64,000 nucleotides of DNA from Platanthera guangdongensis. Lineage: Eukaryota > Streptophyta > Magnoliopsida > Asparagales > Orchidaceae. The notes beneath the pieces were generated by a model. The model had not been told where the DNA came from. It worked only from the letters and a program-made list of their open reading frames with translations, and searched no databases. The first letter of the stretch is position 1; every line of letters begins with the position of its first letter. Shown here one piece after another: positions 33,739-44,237 of this stretch. Both the position numbers and the translations under genes were made by a program. Where the stretch lies: contig CM077166.1 in assembly GCA_039583875.1 (NCBI GenBank), positions 90,208,564 to 90,272,563 on the forward strand, in the 5' to 3' direction.

Positions 33739-34754
33739 TGTAACAACCCCATCCGTTCATATGGTATATTCTAGAAGGTCTGGCCGGGGCCTCACAGTAT
33801 ATATCACAAAACAGGCGGTGAAGGTACGGGATGATATCAGAGTAGCGCATCGCATCTTTCACAAAGCATTCTAGCGGAAGCCTAGACTACAACCTGAACT
33901 CCTCCCCTCAATGTCCAAAAAATAACACAACTCCACGTTGTATATATCGTACATAGGAATGTCTTACAAGAGTACATAAGATGGCCTTATGGCCTTACAT
34001 GGCTTTCAAACAGAGGCCTTAACATTGGCGCGCAGGCCGGCCACAATAAAAGAAAACATAACAACATTTTCAAATAGCCTTCGAGGGATAGCAGCAGTAG
34101 CAACATCAGCAGCAGGGACATCAACCTTTATTCGTCCCGCTCGACTCTCCAGCACCTGTATAGGGACAATCCACCCAACGGTGGCAAACAAAAGCAACGG
34201 TCAGCGTTCAGCTTACACAATTATAACGACCCTACCGCTTTTCTCGGGGCAGCGGTAATCTTCCCTGCAGGCATAACATATCACAAGCATGGCAATATAT
34301 CTCATAAAATGTGCTTTCACGCACACATGCCATCACAACCGTTCGCCACCCGGCCCAACGGTCCGTGCACTCAGGGCACATTCTTGGTGTTTTGGCATAT
34401 CACATGCCCACCACCGTATCAGGTTCATCACCCAATGGCAACTTACTTGAGCATTTACTCCATGGCGTGCAGCCGGAGTTTTATAGTCTTACTACACTGG
34501 GATGGCCCGTAGCCCCCCATTGTGTCATGGCGCGCAGGCCTAAGACTCTTGCTATGCGCTCCAATCGACCGTACCTTTTGGCCTCACGTCGGACGAACAT
34601 AGCGCAGGTCGGATCCTCCACCCCCCGTTGCTCAAATCGCCTTGCCTTCTCCGAGTACAGCGTACTCATGGCTATATAAAGGCGCGGGTCAGTCTCACCA
34701 ATCCTGTTCTTGGCAGACAGCCTGAGTATTTCTCTACACCCAATAACATAGCGG

Positions 34755-35035
34755 GTCTTTCCTGGGCATACCAGTACTTTCTATTACTTGCTTTATAGGT
34801 GGACACCGCACTAGCAACACAAATGTCAGGGGTCTTTCCTGGGCATGCCAGTACTTCCTGTTACTCTCTTCACAGGTGGACACCCTACGACATCAAGCAT
34901 CACAAAGGGCCTTTCCTGGTCACACCAGTACTTCCTGTGCCTCATTCACATGTCAGACCCAAGAACATAACACAGATATTTTCCTGGACTACCAATCCAG
35001 TACTTCCTACTACTCCTCTTCATAGGCATATCCCG
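34755..35035 (-). repeat. About 75-bp tandem repeats with CCTGG...CCAGTACTTCCT
   Basis: Four degenerate units beginning TCTTTCCTGGGCATACCAGT or similar at 34757, 34832, 34910 and 34980. The second copy set is in the 5' LTR at 42115-42390. Confidence 0.75.
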
Positions 35036-35594
35036 TTGACTCCTTGCACTACACATTTATCACGGAGTCTTCTCTGGTTCTTATGCAACATCACCAATCC
35101 AGACCAAGCTGTCCAGATGGGCTTCACACAGCATGCCTATTTCGTACTCCAATTCTAGATCTATATGCCAACAAAGGGGATTTCATGCATCCACCCAAAG
35201 ACTCCAAAAATCAGCCACCTCTTGGTGGGGGAATCACAAATATATGCAAAAAGGATGCCTTCACATGGCTAGGAAGAAAGGTCGTTACCCTTGAAGCCCT
35301 CTTTGTTGCCATGAGCTCCAAGCTAGCTTGAACGAATCACAAGACCTTTTCCTCCGCAACGTCGGCCTCAGAACGCAGCTTGATACTCTCACGCTCCACC
35401 AGCATAGCCCTTCTTCTTCTTCCTTCTTCTTCCTCTCCCTTTCTCTCTTTAACTTGAAGAAAGATGAAGGCTTAAGCAAAATGAGAATATGTTCTCAGTT
35501 TTCGGCCTTTAGGAAAAGAGGAAAGAAGCTCAGCCTTTGGATCCAGGCTGAAGGAATGGACAGCCACAAAAATTCCAGAAACGCTGATTTTTGC

Positions 35595-36150
35595 CTGACA
35601 CGGCCTGTGATACGCTCGTGTCCCAGGTTGTGTGCCTCAAGCGGTGGTCAACCGACTTATCCAAACCAATGACACGACCATGGGACACGCCCGTGTCATG
35701 GGCCGTGTCACCCAACACGCCATCAGACACGCCCGTGTCTGTGGCCGTGTGCATCAGCGAAAATAATCCCAAATTCGCCCGAGACTCACACGGCCTGGGG
35801 ACACGCCCGTGTCCCAAGCCGTGTGCCCATACACGGCACTAAGACACGCCCTGGCGCAAAATTCGTCGGGCTGAGATCGTCGAACCGAAGGGACATGCCC
35901 TGTGATACACCCGTGTCACAGGCCATGTTCACCACTTCTCGACACTCGACGACCACATCTCGACACTTGACGATCGTCGAGAAAAATTCGTCGAGCACAC
36001 GATACGGCCTGTGACATGCCCGTGTCCTTGGCCGTGTGCCTCCTCTCCACACATCGTAGAGCGAAAAACGTCGACTGATCCTCTCGACACTTGACACACG
36101 CAGGACACGCCCTGGGACACGCCCGTATCCCAGGCCATGTCACCCAAATT
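35595..36150 (-). repeat. Nested-dyad array in F 3' LTR
   Basis: Repeats of an outer CACGGCC/GGCCGTG and inner GACACG/CGTGTC dyad. The clearest is 35788-35826, two arms of about 18 bases (CACACGGCCTGGGGACACG and CGTGTCCCAAGCCGTGTG). CTCGACACTCGACGA and CGACGATCGTCGAG palindromes lie at 35940-35985. A copy is in the 5' LTR at 42955-43455, continuing at 55074. Confidence 0.85.
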
Positions 36151-36180
36151 TTGGCCTGCTGAGAAAATCAGGCTATTACA

Positions 36181-36218
36181 ATCCTCCCCTCCTACAAGAA
36201 ATTTCGTCCTCAAAATTC
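36181..36218 (-). promoter_or_regulatory. Polypurine tract and conserved dyad of F
   Basis: On the minus strand, GAATTTTGAGGACGAAATTTC (36198-36218) is followed by TTGTAGGAGGGGAGGAT and the LTR start TGTAATAGCC. Confidence 0.8.
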
Positions 36219-36265
36219 AGACACAGGAAGACAACAAGTAACCAACAACCAAAATGTTATAACAT

Positions 36266-36703
36266 TCAAATATTTATGTTACAACACAATACTCTCCACA
36301 GATTACACAAACAGCTTGGGGAACTCTTGCGCATGGTTTGCTCTCGCTCCCATGTCAGTTCTTCACGGCCGCAGTTGTCCCATCGGACTTTCACCATGCC
36401 GACCGTCTTGTTCCGCAACTGTTTCTCGGCTTGATCTTCGATCTGAATGGGTCTAACTCTCGTTGTTAGCCCATAGTCCACCGGCACACGATCATCCGCG
36501 ATAACTTGAGCTGGATCTTTAACGGCCTTCCGAAGCACCGAGATGTGAAATACATCATGTAATCTACCCAAGTCTGCTGATAGCGCTAGCCGATAAGCTG
36601 CTTCGCCAACTCGCTCAACCACTTCAAAAGGACCCAAATATCTTGGACTCAACTTTTTCAATCGTCGAATCCTGGAGACACCTTTGAATGGCTTGATTTT
36701 CAA
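36266..36703 (-). pseudogene. F integrase C-terminal module and chromodomain
   Basis: Reads KIKPFKGVSRIRRLKKLSPRY, LGPFEVVERVGEAAYRLAL and HDVFHISVLRKAV, the GPY/F-type C-terminus of chromovirus integrase. The chromodomain segment follows, with VGMVKVRWDNCGREELTWERE. Near the end the frame shifts after EQTM compared with H (EQTMLEEYPELF), so the last dozen residues are wrong. The domain would bind modified histone tails and bias insertion to heterochromatin (known for the family). That agrees with F sitting in another element's LTR. Confidence 0.85.
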
Positions 36704-37619
36704 GTAGACCCAATCGTCTAGCGCAAATTCAACGTTTCGATGTTTGGCGTTGTAGTACTTAGCTTGTCAATCTTGAGCAATAAGTAGCCTCTCTCGAATC
36801 GTCCGTATGGTAGAATTTGCTTCCGCAACCTCATTTCGTTTAAAAACTCGAGCTTCACCCGCTTCTACCCAAGCCAAGGGAGTACGACACTTCCTTCCAT
36901 ATAGAGCTTCATATAGTGCCATTCTAATGCTCACCTGGTAGCTGTTATTTTATGCAAATTCTACCATATAGAGATGATCTTCCCATCTCTTGCCGAAGTA
37001 GTGGGCGCACATTCGAAGCAATGTCCTCCATCGTTCTGTTGGTACGCTCAGTTTGGCCATCCGTTTGGGGATGAAAGGTCGTACTGAAAGTCAACTTCGT
37101 GCCCAACAGTTGGTGAACTAGCCTCCAATCATTTGACGTGAATCGCCCATCTCGATCACTTACGATTCTCCGAGGAACACCGTGAAGCCGCACAATCTGG
37201 TCAACATACAACTTTGCCAAACTTTTAACTGAATCATCCCGCCTGTTCGGGCGAAAATGTGCCACTTTAGTTAGCCGGTCAACAATCACCCAAATGGAAT
37301 CATTCCCTAGCTGCGATCTCGGCAACCCGTGCACAAAATCCATGGAAATATCATCAAATTTCCACTCTGGGATCGGCAGTGACTTCAAACAACCGCCCGG
37401 CTTTTGGCATTCCGCCTTCACCATCGCACATGTTTGACATTTGGCCACATAGAGGGCAACATATCCCTTGATCCCTGGCCACCAGAAAAGCTTCTTCATA
37501 TCGTTGAACATCTTCGTGCTCCCGGGGTGAATGGAATACTTTGTATAATGTGCTTCATACATCAGTTCTTCCCTCAATTTCCCCACCTTGGGGACGCACA
37601 AACAACCCTCTTTTCGCAA
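36704..37619 (-). pseudogene. F integrase zinc and catalytic domains
   Basis: The frame 36945-37619 has the zinc-type HYTKYSIHPG and CQTCAMVKAEC, then catalytic residues in [19 protein letters not shown] and HPQTDGQTERTNR. All three acidic residues are present. A stop replaces Gln just upstream (37621, CAA to TAA). A frameshift near 37015 ruins the stretch after RTMED. Further downstream text (LYGRKCRTPLAWVEAG and VEFALDDWVYL) is legible with stops at about 36944 and 36767, the latter CGA to TGA. Integrase inactive in this copy. Confidence 0.85.
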
Positions 37620-37640
37620 AAGACCATCATTCCAGGTGAA

Positions 37641-38501
37641 TTAGCCCTCTGGTCCTTCATTCACATAGCGTAAGAGATCTTCATCCAACTCCGTTGCCCG
37701 TCGAACTCGGTCCGCAAGGTCACATTGCACCTCGGTCCAGTTCAAACATGCAGTGGCAGTGGAATTCTTGTCAACACAATAAATGTCTAATGCCTCCAGC
37801 TCCTGGATAAGACGTTCATCATGCCTTTGTAACCAATTCGCTCTAGCCGGAACCCTCCGCCTCAAGGCATCCGCGACAACATTTCCCTTCCCGGGTGTGT
37901 AGTGAATCTCAAACATGTAGTCCCCAAGGAACTCCAACAACCTTCGTTGTCGCATGTTCAAATCTTTCTGCTCCAATAGGTACTTTAGGCTCTTATGATC
38001 TATGTAGATCTCCACCTTCACGCCATAAAGGTAGTGCCGCCACAACTTTAGTGCAAAAATCACCGCTGCTAGTTCCAAGTCATGGACGGGATAATTTCGC
38101 TCGTGCACCTTCAGCTGGCGTGAGCCATGAGCAATTACCTTTCCACTCTGCTGAAGAACGCAGCCTAAGCCGCTCCCTGAGGCATCACTATAGATAACAA
38201 ATCCATCGGTCCCACTTGGTGAAGACAACACCGGCGCCGTGGTCAACCGAACCTTCAGCTCGTCAAAAGATCGTGCGCACTCTGGCATCCAAACGAACTT
38301 CTGATCTTTTCGCGTCAACGTGGTTAGCGGCAAAGCAATCTGCGAGAAGTTTTCCACAAATCTGCGATAGTAGCCCGCAAGTCCAATGAAACTCCTGACC
38401 TCGGCCACGAAAGACAACATTGGCCACTCCTGTATGGCCCTTATCTTCCCTGGATCCACTCCAATGCCCGCTCCACTCACCACATGGCCTAGGAATGCCA
38501 C
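37641..38501 (-). pseudogene. F RT connection and RNase H
   Basis: Open 286-codon stretch. [20 protein letters not shown] and [18 protein letters not shown] form the RT connection. RNase H follows with [32 protein letters not shown] and [11 protein letters not shown]; the acidic residues are kept. [13 protein letters not shown] ends the domain (the usual reading in G is ADALSRK). The upstream boundary is a TAA at about 38502 after FWLS. Its preservation suggests damage is recent and patchy. Confidence 0.88.
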
Positions 38502-39050
38502 TTACGATAGCCAAAACTCGCACTTCGAGAACTTGGCATAGAGCTGCTTTTGCCTCAACGTATTCAACACCAACCGCAAGTGAGTCTCATGCTCAACTTT
38601 CGAATTCGAGTACACCAGGATGTCATCAATGAACACTATCACGAACAGATCCAGGTACTCTCGGAACGTGCTGTGCATCAAATCCATAAAAACCAAGGGC
38701 GCATTGCACAATCCAAATGGCATGACTGTGAACTCATAGTGCCCATAACGCGTTCCAAATGCGGTTTTGGGAATGTCACCTTCCTGAATTTGCAACTGGT
38801 AATAACCAGACTTTAGGTACAACTTCGAATAGACGGTCGAGTCCACCAGCTGATTGAATAACTCATCAATCCGGGGTATCAGATACTTATTCTTCTCGGT
38901 CAGCTTATTTAGTTCATGGTAATCAATACACAACCGCAACCCACCATCTTTCTTCTTTACAAAAAGCACAGGAGTGATCCAAGGTGACATGCTTGGGCGT
39001 ATATAACCTTGCTCCAACAATTCTTGTAGTTGAACCTTCAACTCAGCCAT
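38502..39050 (-). pseudogene. F reverse transcriptase core
   Basis: 182 codons from [20 protein letters not shown] to [10 protein letters not shown]. Contains [41 protein letters not shown] and the catalytic [13 protein letters not shown] just upstream (39051) cuts RT from the protease frame where G has a Glu codon. The core itself is intact in length and motifs. Confidence 0.9.
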
Positions 39051-39667
39051 CTATTTTGGCGCGATGCGATATGGCGAGCGGGCCACAGGTTTCGCACCTG
39101 TCACCAACTCAATCGTGAAGTCAATCTCCCGCTGGGGTGGTAGCCCAGGGAGATCCGTGGGAAACATATCTGTAAATTCCGCCATAATCGGAAGCTCGCA
39201 CACACTGGTCTTAGGCTCAACAGGCTGAATCAGTGCGAAATAACACTGCGCACCCTTCCGAACAGCCTTGACTACCTGGAGTGCAGACATCAACATCCCG
39301 CCCACTGCTCGCATACCCGAGAACTTTGTCTCCTGTTCGGTATTCTGGCCCAACGTGATATCTTTGGACTAGCAATCAATCATGGCATGCTGCTCCGCAA
39401 GCCAATCCATACCCAATATCACGTCGAATTCTGATATTGGCAAAACAAATGCAGTTAAACTGAAATCCCGACTTCCTATCTGGACTACCACATCGCAAGC
39501 TTGATCCGCAAGCATCCAACAGCCATTCGACAACACCACTCTGATGCTATCTGTCTTTGCACGACTAGGTAGCCCAAGTCGCGTTATAAACTCGCTAGAC
39601 AGAAACGAATGCGACGCACCCGTATCAAACAGTGCTCGCGCCAGCGTATCCCGAATCATCACAAAGA
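39051..39667 (-). pseudogene. F protease and protease-RT linker
   Basis: Begins right after the intron-like acceptor at 39668. [14 protein letters not shown] carries the aspartic protease DTG core, and SEFDVILGMDWLAEQ the C-terminal ILG/MDWL signature. A TAG at 39369 after MIDC is a CAG-to-TAG change. The linker then continues (39051-39353) with DMFPTDLPGLPPQREIDF and GAKPVARSPYRIAPK, the usual chromovirus lead-in to RT. Confidence 0.88.
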
Positions 39668-39758
39668 CTGTGACAATCATGTCACACACACAAACCGCAA
39701 ACATAGATGCACTAAGCAAAGCATACAAACAATAGCATATGCAAAATGAAACTCATAC
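39668..39758 (-). other. Probable 91-nt spliceable intron between gag and protease of F
   Basis: On the minus strand, ACAG/GTATGAGTTT marks a donor and GATTGTCACAG/TCTTTG an acceptor. Removing it joins DVVT to VFVMIRDT in frame. The distance from DV to LFDTG is then 18 residues, the same as in G after its own intron is removed. The segment is T-rich and has in-frame stops if read through. Confidence 0.6.
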
Positions 39759-40881
39759 CTGTGACCACGTCACTCTGCTTGATGGCCTCCTGCAGGCCAA
39801 GATTGTAGACCCGTGGTTACGCCCGTGAGGCAGAGGAATCCACCACCGCCTTTATGTTTTTCGCATAAGATGCTCCCGCCTTCTTTTCACTCTTTGGCGG
39901 CATCCGACAATCTCGCGCAATATGCCCCATCCGGCCACAATTATAGCAGATTCGAGTATCCGGCTTTGAAGTAGCCCCCGACGTTGCTCACGTTGCAACT
40001 GATGAAGGAGCTTGTCCACTTCTCTTGTACTTCTTGCCCCATCTCTTCTTATAAAATGGTTTCCCAGATCGGGGCTCCTTCCACTCCGGTTGCGTCACAT
40101 CCAAAGCTCTCTTCCCCTGCACCCTCTTCATATGCTTCTCCAGTGTGCTCGCAGTGTCAACCAATGCTTGGAAACCTTGGTTCACAGAACTCGAAACCAG
40201 GAACCTCAACTCGTCCATCAGTCCTTCATAGAATCGATTGGTCTTCCTCTGCTCATCAGCAAAAATAGAACCTGTATACCGCCCCAAACGAGTAAATTCA
40301 TGCAGGTATACGTCAACACTGCCATCACCATGGGTCAGCCATTGGAATTCATTTTTCATGGCTATCCGCTGAGCCGCAGGAAGGTGCTTTGCTAGGAAGA
40401 GGAGGGAGAATTGTTCCATCGATACTTGGGTTAAAGGACGACCCGCCAAGTGATGCAACTCCATCTCATACCACCACAATCGAGCTTCTCCTTCAAGCAA
40501 GAAGGTAGCTAGGGTGACTTTCTGATTCTCCGCCGTTCCAATTGCCGTCATGACTCGCTTGACGCGCGATAACCAATCCTCAGCCTGCGTCGGAGTTCCC
40601 GCGCCCGAGAATGCAGGCGGATGGAAACTCATAAACCATGTTAGCTGCTTCTCAGCCCCTCGAGGAGCCACATCCACTACAGGTTCAGTCCTTGTCACCA
40701 CCTGTTCTGGCCTCACAGCCAGTTGCTCCTGCCTCAATGGCTGTCCTTGGATCATGGCAAATAAAGCCTCCGCAACTAAATGCACATGTTCCGCATACGG
40801 TGGAGGTGTAGACAACGCAGCTGGTGCCGTTCTTTCATCAGAATGTTGGGGCTCAGACGACCCAGCTCCACTCCGTGTCAC
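39759..40881 (-). pseudogene. F gag (capsid and zinc knuckle)
   Basis: Starts MTRSGAGSSEPQ at 40881. The capsid-type domain shows FHPPAFSGAGTPTQAEDW, LLEGEARLWWYE and FSLLFLAKHLP, followed by ERQ/NRFYEGL motifs. The CCHC zinc knuckle CYNCGRMGHIARDC lies at about 39909-39950. Two stops interrupt it: TGA at about 39988 (after SSVAT, likely CGA to TGA) and TAA at about 39813 (RA-stop-PRVYNL, CAA to TAA). The frame ends KQSDVVTG at the donor site. Gag would form the particle and bind element RNA. Confidence 0.88.
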
Positions 40882-41086
40882 CTAAAGGTGGACAAGACAC
40901 ACACATTAACGGTCGTACCCAAGCAAACAAAACAAAATAAGAACACACAGGTTCCTTAAACACACAACTTTGCATTCCTATCATGGACATTCAGGAGTTC
41001 ATTCATAGACTTGGTTTGCACAAACACGTGCTCGCCACCCCACAAAAGAAGTCGACCACGACTTCGATAGGGAAAGACCAAAACAA

Positions 41087-41095
41087 CCGATACCA
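41087..41095 (-). promoter_or_regulatory. Primer-binding site of F
   Basis: Minus strand TGGTATCGG, one mismatch from the initiator tRNA-Met-complementary TGGTATCAG, four bases inside the 5' LTR end. The 200 bases between this and the gag ATG form the leader, with no other feature seen. Confidence 0.75.
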
Positions 41096-41099
41096 AAAA

Positions 41100-43455
41100 T
41101 ATAACAACCCCATCCGTTCATATGGTATATTCTAGAAGGTCCGGCCGGGGACCCACAGTATATATCACAAAACAGGCGGTGAAGGTACGGGATGATATCA
41201 GAGTAGCGCATCGCACCTATCACAAAGCATTCTAGCGGAAGCCTATACTACAACTTGAACTCCTCCCCTGAATGTACAACAAATAACACAACTCCACATT
41301 GTATATATCGTACATAGGAATGTCTTACAAGAGTACACAAGATGGCCTTATGGCCTTACATGGCTTTCAAACAATAGCCTTAACATTGGCGCGTAGGCCG
41401 GCCACAATAAAAGAAAACATAACAACATTTTCAAATAGCCTTCGTGGGCTAGCAGCAGTAGCAGCATCAGCAGCAGGGACATCAACCTTTATGCGTCCCG
41501 CTCGGCTCTCTAGCACCTGTACATGGACAATCCACCCAAAGGTGGCAAACAAAAGCAACGGTCAGCGTTCAGCTGACCCAATTATAACGACCCTACCCCT
41601 TTTCTCGGGGCAGCGGTAATCTTCCCTGCAGGCATAACATATCACAAGCATGGCAATATATCTCATAAAATGTGATTTCACGCACACATGCCATCACAAC
41701 CGTTCACCACCCGGCCCAACAGTCCGTGAACTCAGGGCACATTCTTGGTGTTTTGGCATATCGCATGCCCACCACCGTATCAGGGTCATCACCCAACGGC
41801 AACTTACTTGAGCATTTACTCCATGGCGTGCAGCCTGAGTTTTATAGTCTTACGACACCGGGATGGCCCGTAGCCCCCCATTGTGTCATGGCGCGCAGGA
41901 CTAAGACTCTTGCTATGCGCTCCAATAGACCGCACCTTTTGGTCTCAAGTCGGACGGACATAGCGCAGGTCGGATCCTCCACCCCCCGTTGCTCAAATCG
42001 CCTTGCCTTCTCCAAGTACAGCGTACTCATGGCTATATAAAGGCGCGGGTCGGTCTCACCAATCCTATTCTTGGCACACAGCCTGGGTATTTCTCTACAC
42101 CCAACAACATAGCGGGTCTTTCCTGGGCATACCAGTACTTCTTGTTACTCGCTTCATAGGTGGACACCTCACTAGCAGCACAAATGTCAGGGGTCTTTCC
42201 TTGGCAAGCCAGTACTTCCTGTTACTCTCTTCACAGGTGGACACCGTACGACATCAAGCATCACAAAGGGCCTTTCTTGGTCACACCAGTACTTCCTGTG
42301 CCTCATTCACAGGTCGGACCCAAGAACATAACACGAATATTTTCCTGGACTACCACTCCAGTACTTCCTGCTACTCCTCTTCACAGGCATAACCCGTTGA
42401 CTCCTTACACTACACGTTTATCACGGAGTCTTCTCCGGTTCGTATGAAACATCACCAATCTAGACCAACCCGTCCAGATGGGCTTCACACAGCATGCCTA
42501 TTCTGTACTCCAATTCCGGATCTATATGCCAACAAAGGGGATTTCATGCATCCACCCAAAGACTCCCAAAATCAGCCACCTCTTGGTGGGGGAATCACAA
42601 ATATATGCAAAAAGGAAGCCTTCACATGGCTAGGAAGAAAAGTCGTTACCCTTGAAGCCCTCTTTGGTGCCATGAGCTCCAAGCTAGCTTGAACGAATCA
42701 CAAGACCTTTTCCTCCACAACGTCAGCCTCAGAACGCAGCTTGATACTCTCACGCTCCACCAGCACAGCCCTTCTTCTTCTTCCTTCTTATTCCTCTCCC
42801 TTTCTCTCTTTAACTTGAAGAAAGATGAAGTCTTAAGCAAAATGAGAATGTGTTCTCAGTTTTCGGCCTTTAGGAAAAGAGGAAAGAAGCTCAGCCTTTG
42901 GATCCAGGCTGAAGGAATGGATGGCCACAAAAATGCCAGAAAAGCTGATTTTTGCCTGACACGGCCTGTGACACGCCCGTGTCCCAGGCCGTGTGCCTCA
43001 AGCGATGGTCAACCAACTTATCCAAACCAGTGACACGCCTATGGGACACACCCGTATCATGGGACGTGTCACCCAACACGCCTTCAGACACGCCCGTGTT
43101 TATGGCCGTGTGCATCAGCGAAAATAATCCCAAAATCAACCGAGACTCACACGGCCTGGGGACACGCCCGTGTACCAAGCCGTGTGCCCATACACGGCAC
43201 TAAGACACGCCCTGACATAAAATTCGTCGGGCTGAGATCGTCGAACTGAAGGGACATGCCCTGTGACACGCCCGTGACACAGGTCGTGTTCACTAACTTC
43301 TCGACACTCGACGACCACATCTCGAGACTCGACGATCGTCGAGCACACGACACGGCCTGGTACACGCCCGTTTCCTTGGCCGTGTGCCTCCTCTCCACAC
43401 ATCGTCGAGCGAAAAATGTCGACTGATCCTCTCGACAATCGACACACGCAGTACA
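41100..43455 (-). repeat. 5' LTR of F, main part
   Basis: Aligned with 33739-36110. The terminal TG is mutated to TA (TATAACAACCCC). Interrupted at 43455 by element G and completed by 55074-55146. Confidence 0.92.
43451..43455. repeat. Target site duplication of G, left copy (GTACA)
   Basis: GTACA immediately before G's TG start, identical to 55069-55073. F's other LTR reads GCAGGACACGCCC at the empty site. Confidence 0.95.
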
Positions 43456-44137
43456 TGTAAGACCCCCCCTCCCCGGATCCCAAAACACGGCACGAAGGGG
43501 GAGTCTTATGCCCGGAACAGCCGCCTTGCGGTAGCATTAGCACATGGGCTAACCTGTACCACAAGACGCCTATTCCGCCGGCTGAAACCATATCAATATA
43601 TCATGCCAACCCAACCAAATAAATAAGCAAGAGAAGTCAAAATCCACACTAAGTATGATGTCCAAATACAATAATAAAGAGAAGCTAAAACATGCTTCTA
43701 CAATATATTAGAGTACAGCTAATCAATGCCCAAACGGGCTACATCAGAGTAAGCAAAACACTAACATCGGTAACAGACGGTATCGACGGCACCGTCACGT
43801 CAGGCCCTGTCGTCCTGGCCTGGCTGTCCTGCTGCGTAGTCTGCGGCTGCTCTACCTGCGGCGTGACCTCCTAAAAAGAAAGACGTAGCAACCGTTAGTC
43901 GAAACGACTAAGTGGTTTCACATCCGCTCCCCGGCGACTCCTCGGCACCGGGCGGAGAAAGAGAAACAAGGGCACAATATATATCAGAAAGTATAAAAGT
44001 ACAATCAGGTGACAAGGTACATGAGTATCAATGTATAACTAGCAGTTCTACAAAAGCTATCAATATGTAAACTAACAATTCTACAAGAGCCATCAAGGTA
44101 TAATAACAAGTGTAAGAAAGCTTCAGCAGGAAAGTAA

Positions 44138-44237
44138 CTTAACTTATAAGAATGCCCATACAAACTTATAAGTTAAGGATCGGGTTGCATAAAGTAACTC
44201 ATCGTATAAGAGTGCCCATACAAACTTATACGATGAG
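44138..44237 (-). other. Tandem pair of 13-bp hairpins with compensatory changes (G 3' LTR)
   Basis: Two 60-bp units. Stem 1 CTTAACTTATAAG pairs with CTTATAAGTTAAG (44138-44150, 44165-44177). Stem 2 CTCATCGTATAAG pairs with CTTATACGATGAG (44198-44210, 44225-44237). Both loops are 14 nt, AATGCCCATACAAA and AGTGCCCATACAAA. The stems differ at three positions, and each change is matched on the opposite arm. Confidence 0.85.

Larger units (their letters stand above)
33739..36180 (-). repeat. 3' LTR of F
   Basis: 2442 bp, TGTAACAACCCC to GGCTATTACA on the plus strand. It contains a 4-copy repeat around CCAGTACTTCCT (34755-35035), a CT-rich run (35400-35455) and the dyad array (35595-36150). A possible minus-strand TATA box (TTTATATAG) lies at about 34672-34680. 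Confidence 0.92.

Noticed and set aside
34660..34690. Plus-strand TATA box (GCTATATAAAGG) in F's 3' LTR
   Set aside because: F is minus oriented; the site is nearly symmetric and more likely serves the minus strand as TTTATATAG, if it is used at all.
41299..42692. Plus-strand frames in the F LTRs (also at 33989-35331)
   Set aside because: Present in both LTRs but with frame-changing differences, and no domain; they are LTR sequence with a low stop count.
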